A stretch of 24,340 bases of DNA, taken from assembly GCA_016200765.1 (NCBI GenBank), contig JACQEC010000050.1, positions 1 through 24,340 of the forward strand, given 5' to 3'. This document shows positions 15,212 to 23,980 of the stretch, piece by piece. The DNA comes from Chloroflexota bacterium (lineage in GTDB: Bacteria > Chloroflexota > Anaerolineae > JACRMK01). How positions within the stretch are numbered: position 1 is the stretch's first letter; the number at the start of each line of letters is the position of its first letter. Under the pieces are notes generated by a model that was not told the origin of the DNA, ran no database searches, and saw only the letters and a program-made list of their open reading frames with translations. A program made the translations under genes and the position numbers.

Positions 15212-16174
15212 TTAGGTATATTTTATCCGCGGGTCGAGGAAGCCATAGATGATATCCGCGATCAGGTTGAACAGCACCACCAGCACGCCGAAGACAAACG
15301 TTACCCCCATAATCACCGGCGTATCGCTGGCTTCCAGCGAGTGGATGAGCAGCGAGCCAATGCCCGGCACACGGAAGATCTGTTCGGTAATCAGCGCGCC
15401 GCCAAAGATGCCCGGCACGCCCAGCGCAATCAGCGTGACCACGGGAATCATCGAGTTGCGAAAAGCGTGGCGGCTAATCACCTGCCACTCATTGATGCCT
15501 TTGGCGCGCGCCGTGCGTACGTAGTCGAGCGGCAGGTTCTCCAGCATCGAGGCGCGCGTATAGCGCGCCAGCGTCGCCGTCTCGAATAATCCCAGCACCA
15601 TGATCGGCATCGCGGATTGCCTTAACAACTGGCCGAACGATTCGAGGTCTTTGACCACCAGCGTCGAGTCGTAGATAAACGGGAGCCAGTGCAGGCGGAC
15701 GCTGAGCAGCAGGATCAACAGGTAACCGGTAACAAACGTCGGTACCGAAAAACCAACGAAGGCAAACGTCGAAACAAGATTATCAAAAATGGAGTATTGT
15801 TTGACGGCAGAGATAATACCAATGGGCAGAGCCAAAATCACGCTGATAATATACGACACACCCAGCACCCACAACGTCGCCGGTAAGCGCTGTAGGATGA
15901 GCGTCGTGACCGGCAGTTTGCTCCCGAATGAGTAACCGAGGTCGCCGGTGGTCACCAGCGTCCCCAGCCATTTGACGTAGCGAATCGGCCACGGCTGGTC
16001 GAGACCATAAGATCGCCGGATGTTCTCGCGCACCTCGAAGGGAATCGCCGGGTTTAAGGCGAATTGCGACATGGGGTCATTGGGCGCCAGACTCAACACC
16101 GCAAAGATCACAAAACTAATCCCCAATATCGTCGGCAGCGCGATCAGCACGCTTCGGATAATATACCGGTTCAT
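15212..16174 (-). CDS. oppB: oligopeptide-type ABC transporter permease, OppB/DppB family
   Basis: About 320 residues. The first helix is RSVLIALPTILGISFVIFAV. The conserved SLAPNDPM and the WLGTLVTTGDLGYSF region follow, then helices around SYIISVILALPIGIISAV and FVGFSVPTFVTGYLLILLL. The EAA loop is DYVRTARAKGINEWQVISRHAFRN. The C-terminus is LIADIIYGFLDPRIKY. An upstream in-frame ATG at 16264 exists, but the ATG at 16174 has a GGGGGGAAACCG ribosome site and begins the family-typical MNRYIIR, so 16174 is chosen. The 101-nt gap to oppA holds a strong hairpin. Confidence 0.9.
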   Translation of the reverse strand: MNRYIIRSVLIALPTILGISFVIFAVLSLAPNDPMSQFALNPAIPFEVRENIRRSYGLDQPWPIRYVKWLGTLVTTGDLGYSFGSKLPVTTLILQRLPATLWVLGVSYIISVILALPIGIISAVKQYSIFDNLVSTFAFVGFSVPTFVTGYLLILLLSVRLHWLPFIYDSTLVVKDLESFGQLLRQSAMPIMVLGLFETATLARYTRASMLENLPLDYVRTARAKGINEWQVISRHAFRNSMIPVVTLIALGVPGIFGGALITEQIFRVPGIGSLLIHSLEASDTPVIMGVTFVFGVLVVLFNLIADIIYGFLDPRIKYT

Positions 16175-16231
16175 CGGTTTCCCCCCGTAGGCTCCGCCCA
16201 GACTGACCCGTGCGTGAACGTGGTATTGGCC

Positions 16232-16261
16232 GAGAGGGGCAGAAAACATCCTGCCCCTCTC
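16232..16261 (-). promoter_or_regulatory. intra-operon hairpin between oppA and oppB
   Basis: A perfect 11-bp stem (GAGAGGGGCAG at 16232-16242 with its complement at 16251-16261) with an 8-nt loop lies 14 nt past the oppA stop. It is not followed by a good U tract on the minus strand. Such hairpins after binding-protein genes commonly protect the oppA part of the mRNA or cause partial termination, giving more binding protein than permease. Confidence 0.65.
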
Positions 16262-16275
16262 CAACTGAAACTAGC

Positions 16276-18126
16276 CTACTTCGCCCAATCTGCGATGTTC
16301 CACTCTTCGGAGTCCCAGCCGTTGAAGATAATGCCCTTCAGCGCCTTGCTGTACCCCGAAACGCTCTTGCGCGCGACCAGTGGGATGATGACGACATCCT
16401 TGATGATCAATTCGTTCATCTTGATCGCCAGATCGTTGCGCTTTGCCGCGTCGGTTTCCTTCGTCAACTGATCGAACAACGCGTCGTAATCCTTGTTGCA
16501 CGCCCGCTCGTAGTTGTTGCCACTCCACTTGCCGGCCTTCGTCTTGATCTCGCCGCACGTCCAACCCTTCAGGTAGTTCGTCGGGTCGGGCGACTCGGGG
16601 CCGCTGGTGAACATCTCGATGTCCGTAAAGAACTTCGCCGCCGTATCGGGATTAGCCTCATCGCTCGAGAAGTACACGCCCGCAGGCACGGACTTCAATT
16701 CGACCTTGGTGCCCAGCTTCTCCCACGCGTCCTTGACGAACGCCTGCTCCTTCTGGCGCAGGCTGTTGACGGTCGTCTGGTAGACGATGTTCATCTTCAC
16801 ATCTTTGCCGCCCACCGTCTTGTGGCGAATACCATCACTGCCCTTCGCCCATCCAGCATCGTCCAACAACTTGTTCGCCGCGGCGAATGTGTCGGCTGTG
16901 ACCGCAGAGCACTTGATGTTCGGCGAAACGATCGCCTTCGGCGTCGCAAAGACTTGGCACGCGCCGTCGCCGGCCGGGCCGTACAACTGCTTCGCCATCT
17001 CGGTCGTGTCAATGACCATCGCCAACGCCTGGCGCACCTTCAGGTCAGACAGGAACGGGTGCGGCTGACCCGGCTCACTGCGCTTGTCGCCGAGCGACGC
17101 ATCCGGATTCGTGCGGTTGACCAGCAGGCGCTCGAGGTTCGGGCCGGGTGCGGTAGCCAGAATACCCTTGGAATCCGCGGCGTTCGCCATCGGCACCAGC
17201 ACCGAGGCTTCCACCTGCAGGTTCCAGCCGTAATCTGCTTCGCCCGTCTGGAAGACGGCCTTCGCCGCCGACGGCGCATCGCCGCCACCCTTGAAGGTCA
17301 CGTCCTTGAAGCACGGCTTGCCGTTCTTGAAATCGCGGTAGTTCGGGTTCATGTCGTAGGTCACGACATCATCCGGCTTCATCTCACGAACCATGAAGGG
17401 GCCTGTGCCGACCGGCTTCAGGTTCGGGCCATCCTTGGCCTTTGCGCCGGAAAACGCTTCAAACTGCTTCTTCTGCAGAATCGTGCCCAAGCCCGTTACA
17501 AAGGCTTCGTAGAAGTTCGGGTTCGGGTCTTTCCAGGTGATCTTGACCGTGAACTTGTCCGGCGCCTCAATCGTCTTGATGTTGCTGAAGCTATCGGCGG
17601 TGGTCACGGCGGTCTTCTCGTCGCTCGCGTAATTGTACGTGAAGATCACGTCGTCCGCCGTGAAGTCGGTGCCGTCAGACCACTTGACGCCCTGTTTGAG
17701 CTTCCACGTAATCGTGGTGAAATCCTTGGCCGCGCCGCCATTGGCGATGGTCGGAACTTCCGCCGCCAGCACGGGCACCGGCACGCCGTCGGGGTTCATC
17801 GCGGCGAGCGGCTCCAGCACGAGGCGGGACGCGTCAAAGTCCTTGGTGCCCTGCGCCAGGTGCGGGTTCAAGATGGTTGCGGCTTGCCAGTAGAGGATTT
17901 TCAACGAGCCGCAAGCGCCTGCAACAGGCGCGGCCTTCGTCGGTGTTGCGGGCGGCGGCGGCACCGCGGTGGCCGTCGCCTGCACCACTGCGGGCGCCGT
18001 CGTCGCGGTGGCGGCGGGTGGCGGGGCAGGCGTTGGGGCCGGGGCCGCACCGCACGCGCTAAGCGCGAGCGCCACGATGATCAGCGTGCTGATCATGACC
18101 AGCAATTTTTTAGGTTGTCCTAGCAT
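16276..18126 (-). CDS. oppA: oligopeptide-type ABC transporter substrate-binding lipoprotein, OppA family
   Basis: A 616-residue SBP family 5 protein. A lipoprotein signal peptide ends in LSAC with Cys25. It is followed by a low-complexity Pro/Thr/Ala linker of about 45 residues that lifts the domain off the membrane. Binding-domain motifs include WKLKQGVKWSDGTDFTADDV near residue 140, a family hallmark, then VKITWKDPNPNF, GPFMVREMKPDD and VRQALAMVIDTTEMAKQLYG. It captures peptides or other solutes for OppBC. AGGAGGAG upstream of the start is a strong ribosome site. A consensus promoter lies about 200 bp upstream. The long open frame on the opposite strand (16210-18123) is a high-GC shadow. 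Substrate specificity cannot be read from the sequence. Confidence 0.9.
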   Translation of the reverse strand: MLGQPKKLLVMISTLIIVALALSACGAAPAPTPAPPPAATATTAPAVVQATATAVPPPPATPTKAAPVAGACGSLKILYWQAATILNPHLAQGTKDFDASRLVLEPLAAMNPDGVPVPVLAAEVPTIANGGAAKDFTTITWKLKQGVKWSDGTDFTADDVIFTYNYASDEKTAVTTADSFSNIKTIEAPDKFTVKITWKDPNPNFYEAFVTGLGTILQKKQFEAFSGAKAKDGPNLKPVGTGPFMVREMKPDDVVTYDMNPNYRDFKNGKPCFKDVTFKGGGDAPSAAKAVFQTGEADYGWNLQVEASVLVPMANAADSKGILATAPGPNLERLLVNRTNPDASLGDKRSEPGQPHPFLSDLKVRQALAMVIDTTEMAKQLYGPAGDGACQVFATPKAIVSPNIKCSAVTADTFAAANKLLDDAGWAKGSDGIRHKTVGGKDVKMNIVYQTTVNSLRQKEQAFVKDAWEKLGTKVELKSVPAGVYFSSDEANPDTAAKFFTDIEMFTSGPESPDPTNYLKGWTCGEIKTKAGKWSGNNYERACNKDYDALFDQLTKETDAAKRNDLAIKMNELIIKDVVIIPLVARKSVSGYSKALKGIIFNGWDSEEWNIADWAK

Positions 18127-18252
18127 TGGTTCCCTTCTCCTCCTAAGATTAGAACTGCATGAAACTCACAGATTTGAAGAACAGGCCAATTCGCTTTCAA
18201 AGGGCGTCAGGGTGTCGGCTGATGTCTCACCTCCTTTTGCAATTGCGCCGGT

Positions 18253-18306
18253 TTAGGTCGGGATGACAGGCGTGAAGTTCAAAAGAAAACGCGGCTGCTC
18301 ACGCAT
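18253..18306 (-). other. possible 17-codon leader ORF upstream of oppA
   Basis: An ATG at 18306 opens a 17-codon frame, MREQPRFLLNFTPVIPT, followed by TAA. It begins about 14 nt after the predicted start of the oppA transcript and has no clear Shine-Dalgarno sequence. It may be a chance frame; no family is recognised. Confidence 0.2.
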
Positions 18307-18326
18307 CACATAGAAGATTGGTGGAG

Positions 18327-18355
18327 ACTATACAATGAGAATGGTAAGGTGTCAA
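18327..18355 (-). promoter_or_regulatory. promoter of the opp operon
   Basis: Read on the minus strand: a perfect TTGACA (18350-18355), a 17-bp spacer, and TATAGT (18327-18332). The start point near 18320 gives a leader of about 194 nt before oppA. It lies 32 bp downstream of the mutL stop, so opp need not depend on mutL transcription. Confidence 0.75.
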
Positions 18356-18387
18356 GACTGTCGTTCCAAAAGAAATCTCCCGTATTC

Positions 18388-20235
18388 TTACCGCCGCCCA
18401 AACTCGCGCGCCAACTGGTCGAGACCCAACTTTACCATCGTTGGCCGGCCGTGCGGGCACGTGCGCGGCGACTGGCTCTGCTCCAGTTGGCCGATCAGTT
18501 CCTGCATCTCCGGCAAAGACAGCACACGACCGGCTTTGATCGCCGCCTGCTTGCACACCGACGCAATCAGCATGGCCTCGCGCCGCTGGCGCAAGGGGTC
18601 GGCGGTTGACTCTGTGCCGTCTGCTGTGAGGTCAGCCACGATAACTCCGCCGTGCTCCACGCGCCGCCCTTCGTCCTCCTCCGCAAGTTCATCCAGAATG
18701 GTCAAGAACGACTGCCGCGGATCGCTTCCGGCCATGATGGACGGCACCGCGCGCAGAAGGTAGGTTGCGCCGCCAAACGGCTCAATCTGGAATCCCACCT
18801 CCGTGAACACAGCCATCCGGTCGGCCAGTCGCACCGCTTGCCGTGGGGTTAAATCTACCGCCAGCGGCTCCAACAGCGACTGCGCGCTGGCTCCGAGCGC
18901 CTGGCGCTCCCGTCGGAATTTTTCATAGAGGATGCGCTCGTGCGCCGCGTGTTGGTCTATCAGAAAAATCCCTTCAGGCCCTTCGGCAATGATATAGGTG
19001 CGCGCCACCTGTCCGAGCACGCGCAGGATAGGCAATGGCGCATCCCGCTCATCGGGCGGCACATCGGGCCGCGAAGTCCCGGATTCCGGCGCGCTGTCTG
19101 CCGGTGGGTAGAGCCACTCCCGCCCGTGAAGTCGGTCATCGGCATCCGGTGGCGATAGCGGGGCGGCGGTTCGCTGAACCTCCAAGCCCAGTTGGCCGAA
19201 ACTCAGCCTGGGCGCCTCGCCCTGCCGATCGGCGCCATCCGGCAAGGACAGCGCAGGTATGGGCACGAAACCCGGATGCCGGAATTTGACCTCGGCCTTG
19301 CTGGGATGGACGTTCACGTCCACCTCATCGGCGGGCACGCTGACTTTCAGCACGCACAGCGGGAAACGGCCCACCTGCAGCAGCGTATGGTAAGCCTCGA
19401 CGACCGAGAACGTCAGCGAGCGATCCTGCACCAGACGACCGTTGACAAAGAAGACCATGTGCGCTCGGTTCGCGCGATTCAGCGCGGGATTCGATAGGTA
19501 GCCGTACACAGCGGCCGTCGCCCGGCCTTGCCCGCCCGGCTCGCCGGCATCGCTTCGCTCGGCGCTGACTTCCACCATCTGTCGCGCGGTGTCCGCGCCA
19601 TACACCGCAACCAGCACATCGGCCATCGAGCCGCTGCCGGGAGACTGAAACACGAGGCGGCTCTCGGACGTCAGGCTAAAGCGGATCGCCGGATAGGCCA
19701 GCGCGTAGCGGCTCACCAGTTCGTTGATGTGCCCGGACTCGCTTCCTGACGACTTCATAAACTTCAATCGCGCCGGCACGTTGTAGAAAAGGTTCTCGAC
19801 CGTGATCACCGTGCCGCGCGGGGCAGCATGGGCTTCACGCTGGGTCACACGGCCGCCGTGCAAGCGCAACTCGACTCCGGCTGGCTCATCGGCAGATCGC
19901 GTGAGCATCGCGAGTTGCGACACCGCCGCGATGCTCGGCAGCGCCTCTCCCCGAAATCCGAGCGTCGTGATCCTGAATAAATCATCTACGCTGTTGAGCT
20001 TGCTGGTGGCATGATGCGAGAAGGCCAGTTCGACCTCGCCGCTCGGTATCCCACTGCCGTTGTCAGAAACGCGCAGCAGCCGCTTTCCGCCATCACGCAT
20101 CTCAACGCGTATCTCGCTCGCGCCGGCGTCAATCGCGTTCTCGATCAGCTCCTTGACCACCGACGCCGGGCGCTCGATGACTTCTCCCGCGGCAATTTGC
20201 GCGGCGAGCGCCTCCGGCAAAATCTTTATCGTCAT
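18388..20235 (-). CDS. mutL: DNA mismatch repair protein MutL (endonuclease type)
   Basis: A 615-residue MutL. The N-terminal GHKL ATPase has QIAAGEVIERPASVVKELIENAIDAGA (ATP-binding Asn/Asp region), DNGSGI and TLGFRGEALPSIAAVS. The transducer domain follows with NGRLVQDRSL and DVNVHPSKAEVKFRHP. After a variable linker (about residues 310-400), the C-terminal domain carries DQHAAHERILYE near residue 425, a match to the DQHA-x2-E-x4-E metal motif of nicking MutL proteins. SVCKQAAIKAG and CPHGRPT complete the endonuclease site. This is the methyl-independent type that nicks DNA itself during mismatch repair. MutS is not in the window. It lies 26 nt after the membrane glycosyltransferase gene and probably shares its transcript. 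Confidence 0.95.
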   Translation of the reverse strand: MTIKILPEALAAQIAAGEVIERPASVVKELIENAIDAGASEIRVEMRDGGKRLLRVSDNGSGIPSGEVELAFSHHATSKLNSVDDLFRITTLGFRGEALPSIAAVSQLAMLTRSADEPAGVELRLHGGRVTQREAHAAPRGTVITVENLFYNVPARLKFMKSSGSESGHINELVSRYALAYPAIRFSLTSESRLVFQSPGSGSMADVLVAVYGADTARQMVEVSAERSDAGEPGGQGRATAAVYGYLSNPALNRANRAHMVFFVNGRLVQDRSLTFSVVEAYHTLLQVGRFPLCVLKVSVPADEVDVNVHPSKAEVKFRHPGFVPIPALSLPDGADRQGEAPRLSFGQLGLEVQRTAAPLSPPDADDRLHGREWLYPPADSAPESGTSRPDVPPDERDAPLPILRVLGQVARTYIIAEGPEGIFLIDQHAAHERILYEKFRRERQALGASAQSLLEPLAVDLTPRQAVRLADRMAVFTEVGFQIEPFGGATYLLRAVPSIMAGSDPRQSFLTILDELAEEDEGRRVEHGGVIVADLTADGTESTADPLRQRREAMLIASVCKQAAIKAGRVLSLPEMQELIGQLEQSQSPRTCPHGRPTMVKLGLDQLAREFGRR

Positions 20236-20261
20236 GTGCCCATTTTACCACACCATGATCG

Positions 20262-22532
20262 CTACGGCGCCGGTGCGCGCGCCGGGACTACCCGATACAG
20301 CGTGCTCGACTCGGCCTCGCGTTCGCCGAAGAAGGTCAAATTCCCAAAGGCGGCAACCCGTTCCAACCTGCCGCCCTGCATCAGCCAGTAAAGGTGGTCT
20401 CGCAGCGACGGGCTGTCGTACAGAAAATACACGGCTCGCCCCTCACGGTTCATTTCTGCCAGAAAGACGTTCAACTGGGGCCCCGTCCAGACTTGTGGAC
20501 GGATGGTCAGGCGATGCGCGTACAGATCAATCGCCCCGCTATGCAGTGACGCCATGATCACGGAGTCTTGAGGTGTCAGTTGTCCAATGGAGTCAAATAC
20601 GGTTCGTTCCTCCGCGCTCAAATAGCCAAACCCGGCGCGGTGAGGGGTAAGCGACCGCGCCACAGTCGTCTGGGTGCGGAACGAGAGGGAGACCAGCGCG
20701 AACACAATGCCAGCGACCGCCAACAGCCGCCGCACGATGGGGCGACGCGTGATTGCTTGAGGCGCGTTAGGTTGCCAATCAGCGCCAAGCAGGTCTGCCG
20801 CTCCCCAAGCCGTCCACAGTACCAGCGGCGGAGTTTCGGGCAACAGATCGCGCAGGCGCAAGGCGGGGTAGAACAGGTGGAAGGCCAGCGGCACGACCAC
20901 CCAAGCCAGCATGACCGCGAATGCCCTGATGCGCGCGCGCGCCATCTGGATCGCGCCCAACACGGTCAGCGGCAGAATGAAGCCGAATTCATGCCCCAGC
21001 GCGAAATCATCCCACAACCGCTTGAACGCCAAGCCGGTAACGTCCGGGCTGAACGTTTGCAACTCTTCAGATTCAAAGGTCAGGAAACCGCCGAACACCT
21101 GTTGGTGGTAAAATAGGTCAGGCTGCGTGTGTCGTATCCAGTAGGCGAACCCGAGCGAGATGCCCGCGAGCGCTCCGCACCATGCCGGGCTTTGCAGAAG
21201 TCGCCGACCAATACGACGTGTCGCACTGGCGAGATTGTCAGGAGAGCGTTCGGTCATCGGAAGATACAGCGCAATGCCAATCGCCAGCATCGAAAAGAAC
21301 TGCGCTGGCACATCGGCCATGGGCACGAGCAAGCGGTCTACTTGCTCATACGAAGTTGCCAGGAGCGTCACGGCGAGCGCCGCCAGCAAGGTCGGATAAC
21401 GCGCCGGCAACCGCCGCGCGAGTGACCACACGAGCGCCAGACTTAGCAGGCCGAACAACGGTGTTACGAGGTAAAGCCCCGGCTCTCCGAACAACCAATA
21501 GCCTGCCGCCAGAAACAGCGACGCGCCCGCCGGCCAGACGCTGGGTGCATCGCGCAGGTTTTGAAGGGCGGTGTTGATCGGCAAATGATAGCCCTGATGC
21601 ACGGCGGCAAAATAAGGAATATCAAGCTTCGTAATGGTCTCAAACAACGGGAACTCGTGCACCGGCGTCCCGCGCCGCACCCAATCCACCGCCATTTGCG
21701 CGTATGCGTATGGATCGGTGGCGGTCACACCGGACGTGCGAGAACCTATCGTTTCCCACACCGCCCATATCACGCTCATTCCCAGCAACAGACGGGCCGA
21801 CCCAGACGCCCACGCCTGCCGGTTGCTAGAGCCCTGCGCCAACTGCATCAAAACGATATAGGTAGCCACGGCGAGCGCGACATTTTCTGTGGTGAGGAGC
21901 GCCGATCCAATATCCAGTGGCTGGCCGGGCGCATAGGGTAGCAACGCCCAGCCAAGCGTATACGTTAGAAACAACCGGACTCCGGCGACGACATAGACCA
22001 GCGCCAGCGGCGCCAGCAGTCCCACAGACAGCCCCAGGAGCCTCCGTCGGATAGACATGACAATCTGCGGCATCAGGCACACGCCGATGGTCACAAGTGC
22101 CCACACCGGCGGCGGTAGAGCGCTCAATGCGGGGAACTGCGCCAATACGACGGACAGTAATACGACATGGGCGGCGATGACCACCAACTCGGCGCGCGGG
22201 TCGTACGCGGCAGAGGTGTCGCGCCGACATTCGAGCAGCGTTAGCCAACGCTCGAATTCGTAACACGGCTTCAGGCTGTAGTTCACCAGCCCAAGCACCG
22301 ACAGCGCCGCCATCGAAAACGGGAACACGCGCGCCGACACGATCGGCCAACCAAGAACGCGCATGGCCGACAGCGCCGGCACGACAAGCGGTATAACCAC
22401 CCACAGCCAGTCCTTGCGCCTTAGCGCCCACAGACTGCATAGCAGGGCAACCGCGATAAGCGCGCCATAAACCACGAGGCCGCGCGATTCCAGCGAGCCG
22501 TCATTGGAGACAAAGAGATAGGGGCCAATCAT
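20262..22532 (-). CDS. polytopic membrane protein, probable GT-C (family 39/83-like) glycosyltransferase
   Basis: 756 residues with a dozen or more hydrophobic helices, for example LVVYGALIAVALLCSLWAL, LALVYVVAGVRLFLTYTLGWALL and LYLVTPLFGLLSLALVWSLA. After an N-terminal multi-helix part of about 250 residues comes an acidic external loop with TATDPYAYAQMAVDWVRRG. This resembles the first-loop catalytic region of lipid-linked-sugar transferases of the PMT/ArnT fold. A C-terminal soluble domain of about 130 residues contains TPQDSVIMASLHSGAIDLYAHR. No exact function can be assigned. It could glycosylate proteins or envelope polymers. Transcription is predicted to begin only a few bases before the ATG, so the mRNA is almost leaderless. 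mutL follows by 26 nt. Confidence 0.65.
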   Translation of the reverse strand: MIGPYLFVSNDGSLESRGLVVYGALIAVALLCSLWALRRKDWLWVVIPLVVPALSAMRVLGWPIVSARVFPFSMAALSVLGLVNYSLKPCYEFERWLTLLECRRDTSAAYDPRAELVVIAAHVVLLSVVLAQFPALSALPPPVWALVTIGVCLMPQIVMSIRRRLLGLSVGLLAPLALVYVVAGVRLFLTYTLGWALLPYAPGQPLDIGSALLTTENVALAVATYIVLMQLAQGSSNRQAWASGSARLLLGMSVIWAVWETIGSRTSGVTATDPYAYAQMAVDWVRRGTPVHEFPLFETITKLDIPYFAAVHQGYHLPINTALQNLRDAPSVWPAGASLFLAAGYWLFGEPGLYLVTPLFGLLSLALVWSLARRLPARYPTLLAALAVTLLATSYEQVDRLLVPMADVPAQFFSMLAIGIALYLPMTERSPDNLASATRRIGRRLLQSPAWCGALAGISLGFAYWIRHTQPDLFYHQQVFGGFLTFESEELQTFSPDVTGLAFKRLWDDFALGHEFGFILPLTVLGAIQMARARIRAFAVMLAWVVVPLAFHLFYPALRLRDLLPETPPLVLWTAWGAADLLGADWQPNAPQAITRRPIVRRLLAVAGIVFALVSLSFRTQTTVARSLTPHRAGFGYLSAEERTVFDSIGQLTPQDSVIMASLHSGAIDLYAHRLTIRPQVWTGPQLNVFLAEMNREGRAVYFLYDSPSLRDHLYWLMQGGRLERVAAFGNLTFFGEREAESSTLYRVVPARAPAP

Positions 22533-22541
22533 CCGTGCGCC

Positions 22542-22570
22542 ATTCTAGCCGTCCGAACAGCCACTGTCAA
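22542..22570 (-). promoter_or_regulatory. promoter of the glycosyltransferase-mutL operon
   Basis: Read on the minus strand: a perfect TTGACA (22565-22570), a 17-bp spacer, and TAGAAT (22542-22547). The start point should fall near 22535, only about 3 nt before the ATG at 22532. Confidence 0.7.
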
Positions 22571-22599
22571 TGCGCCCGCGATGCTTTTTTAGACCGACG

Positions 22600-22812
22600 A
22601 TGAACCCTCAACCCCCGAACCTCTCCCGCGACCCGATCGGCCTGTGCGGCCAATGTCACTACTGCCGGTTGGTCAAAAATGCGCGAGGCAGTCAGTTCTA
22701 TCTCTGTCAGTTCAGCGAGATTGACCCGCGCTACGCCCGCTACCCGCGCCTACCGGTGCTCCGCTGCGAAGCCTTTGCTCCGGAGCCGCCGGGTCAGGCT
22801 GTTTCTCAATAA
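22600..22812 (+). CDS. small Cys-rich (zinc-ribbon-like) conserved hypothetical protein
   Basis: 70 residues from the ATG at 22600. A start at 22570 is also in frame but would overlap the -35 of the opposite promoter. The N-terminal CGQCHYC cluster, a later FYLCQFS and LRCEAF give five cysteines, a likely metal-binding knuckle. The DPRYARYPRLPVLRCEAF tail resembles a widespread family of small uncharacterised bacterial proteins that share a CxxCxxC start and a DPR...YP.LPV..C end. No signal peptide or membrane segment is seen. No ribosome site is obvious. It sits between a divergent glycosyltransferase gene and the epimerase. Function unknown. Confidence 0.6.
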   Translation: MNPQPPNLSRDPIGLCGQCHYCRLVKNARGSQFYLCQFSEIDPRYARYPRLPVLRCEAFAPEPPGQAVSQ

Positions 22813-22927
22813 TCGCTATGCATGGTATGATGCACGAAGAGCGCGCGTGCGCCTGACGCGGCCAACCACCAACATCGCTTCTGAAACTCTGACAGGCCGT
22901 AAAGCGAGCAGTGACGGAGAGAACTTC

Positions 22928-23962
22928 ATGCGAATCGTCGTAACCGGCGGAGCCGGTTTCTTGGGCTACCACATCGCCAATCAACTGGCAGGCCGGGCCC
23001 AGATTCATTTATTGGATATTGATACGTTCCATCCCGAAGACTACCCTGCCGGTGTCAGTTGGGCTCATACCGACGTGCGCAACCCGGCACTGGTTGAGCA
23101 GGGACTGCGCGGCGCGGATGTCGTCGTCCACGCGGCGGCGGGCTTGCCCCTCTGGAAACCACAAGACATTCGCGAGATCAATATCAACGGCGCGCGCAAT
23201 GTGTTGGAGGCCGCAAAGCGGCTTGGCATCCCGCGTGTGGTGCACATCTCATCAACCGCCGTCTACGGCGTCCCCGAGAAACACCCGCTGTACGAAACCG
23301 ACCCGATGATTGGCGTGGGCCCCTACGGTATTAGCAAGATTGAAGCCGAAAAGGTCTGTGGCGAATATCGGGCGCAAGGGCTGATTGTGCCCATCCTCCG
23401 CCCGAAGACCTTTGTCGGCACGGGCCGCTTGGGCGTGTTCCAAATCCTGTTCGACTGGGTCTATAACGGCAAGCGCATCCCGGTTATTGGCAACGGCCGC
23501 AACCGCTACCAACTGCTGGAAGTATCCGATCTGGTCGAGGCCATCTGGCTGGCTGCTACCGCCCCGCCGGACAAGGCCAACGACACCTTTAACGTCGGCG
23601 CCAAACGCTTGGAGACGGTCAACGAATGTGTCGGCGCGCTCTGTGAATTTGCCGGAAACGGCGCGCGGGTCCTGCCCACACCCGCCGGGCCGATCAAGTT
23701 CGCGTTGTCGGTCTTTGAGGCGCTCGGCATCTCGCCGTTGTACAAATGGGTGTACGGCACCGCCGACAAAGATTCGTTTGTGTCCATCGAAAAGATTGAG
23801 AACCAGTTGGGCTGGGAGCCCAAATTCAGCAACTCCGAGGCGCTCATCAAAGCGTACCGCTGGTATCTTGAGCATCATCGCGAAGTGGAGAACCAGACCG
23901 GTGTCACCCATCGCGTGCCCTGGAATCAGGGCATCCTTAAAGTCTTTAAGCGCTGGCTATAA
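22928..23962 (+). CDS. NAD-dependent epimerase/dehydratase (extended SDR)
   Basis: 344 residues. The Rossmann motif VVTGGAGFLGYHIA is at the N-terminus, with the acidic LLDIDTF after beta-2. HISSTAVYG and the catalytic YGISKIEAEK are near residues 110-145. Next come LRPKTFVGTGRLGVF and the NTFNVGAK-type FNVGAKRL motif of extended short-chain dehydrogenases acting on nucleotide sugars or related substrates. The exact reaction cannot be told. The start at 22928 has a GGAGA site upstream and begins directly at the Rossmann fold. The frame extends upstream to 22679 but that part overlaps the preceding gene and has no family features. A DapA-family gene follows after 18 nt, so they may act in one sugar or sugar-acid pathway. 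Confidence 0.88.
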   Translation: MRIVVTGGAGFLGYHIANQLAGRAQIHLLDIDTFHPEDYPAGVSWAHTDVRNPALVEQGLRGADVVVHAAAGLPLWKPQDIREININGARNVLEAAKRLGIPRVVHISSTAVYGVPEKHPLYETDPMIGVGPYGISKIEAEKVCGEYRAQGLIVPILRPKTFVGTGRLGVFQILFDWVYNGKRIPVIGNGRNRYQLLEVSDLVEAIWLAATAPPDKANDTFNVGAKRLETVNECVGALCEFAGNGARVLPTPAGPIKFALSVFEALGISPLYKWVYGTADKDSFVSIEKIENQLGWEPKFSNSEALIKAYRWYLEHHREVENQTGVTHRVPWNQGILKVFKRWL

Positions 23963-23980
23963 TTCTCTTTGGAGGAGAGC

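Noticed and set aside
16210..18123. 637-codon open frame on the plus strand opposite oppA
   Set aside because: It mirrors oppA codon by codon, has an Arg/Val/Leu-rich composition with no domain, and has no ribosome site. It is a high-GC shadow.
22679..22927. N-terminal extension of the epimerase
   Set aside because: It overlaps the small Cys-rich gene in another frame and precedes the Rossmann fold with no family features.
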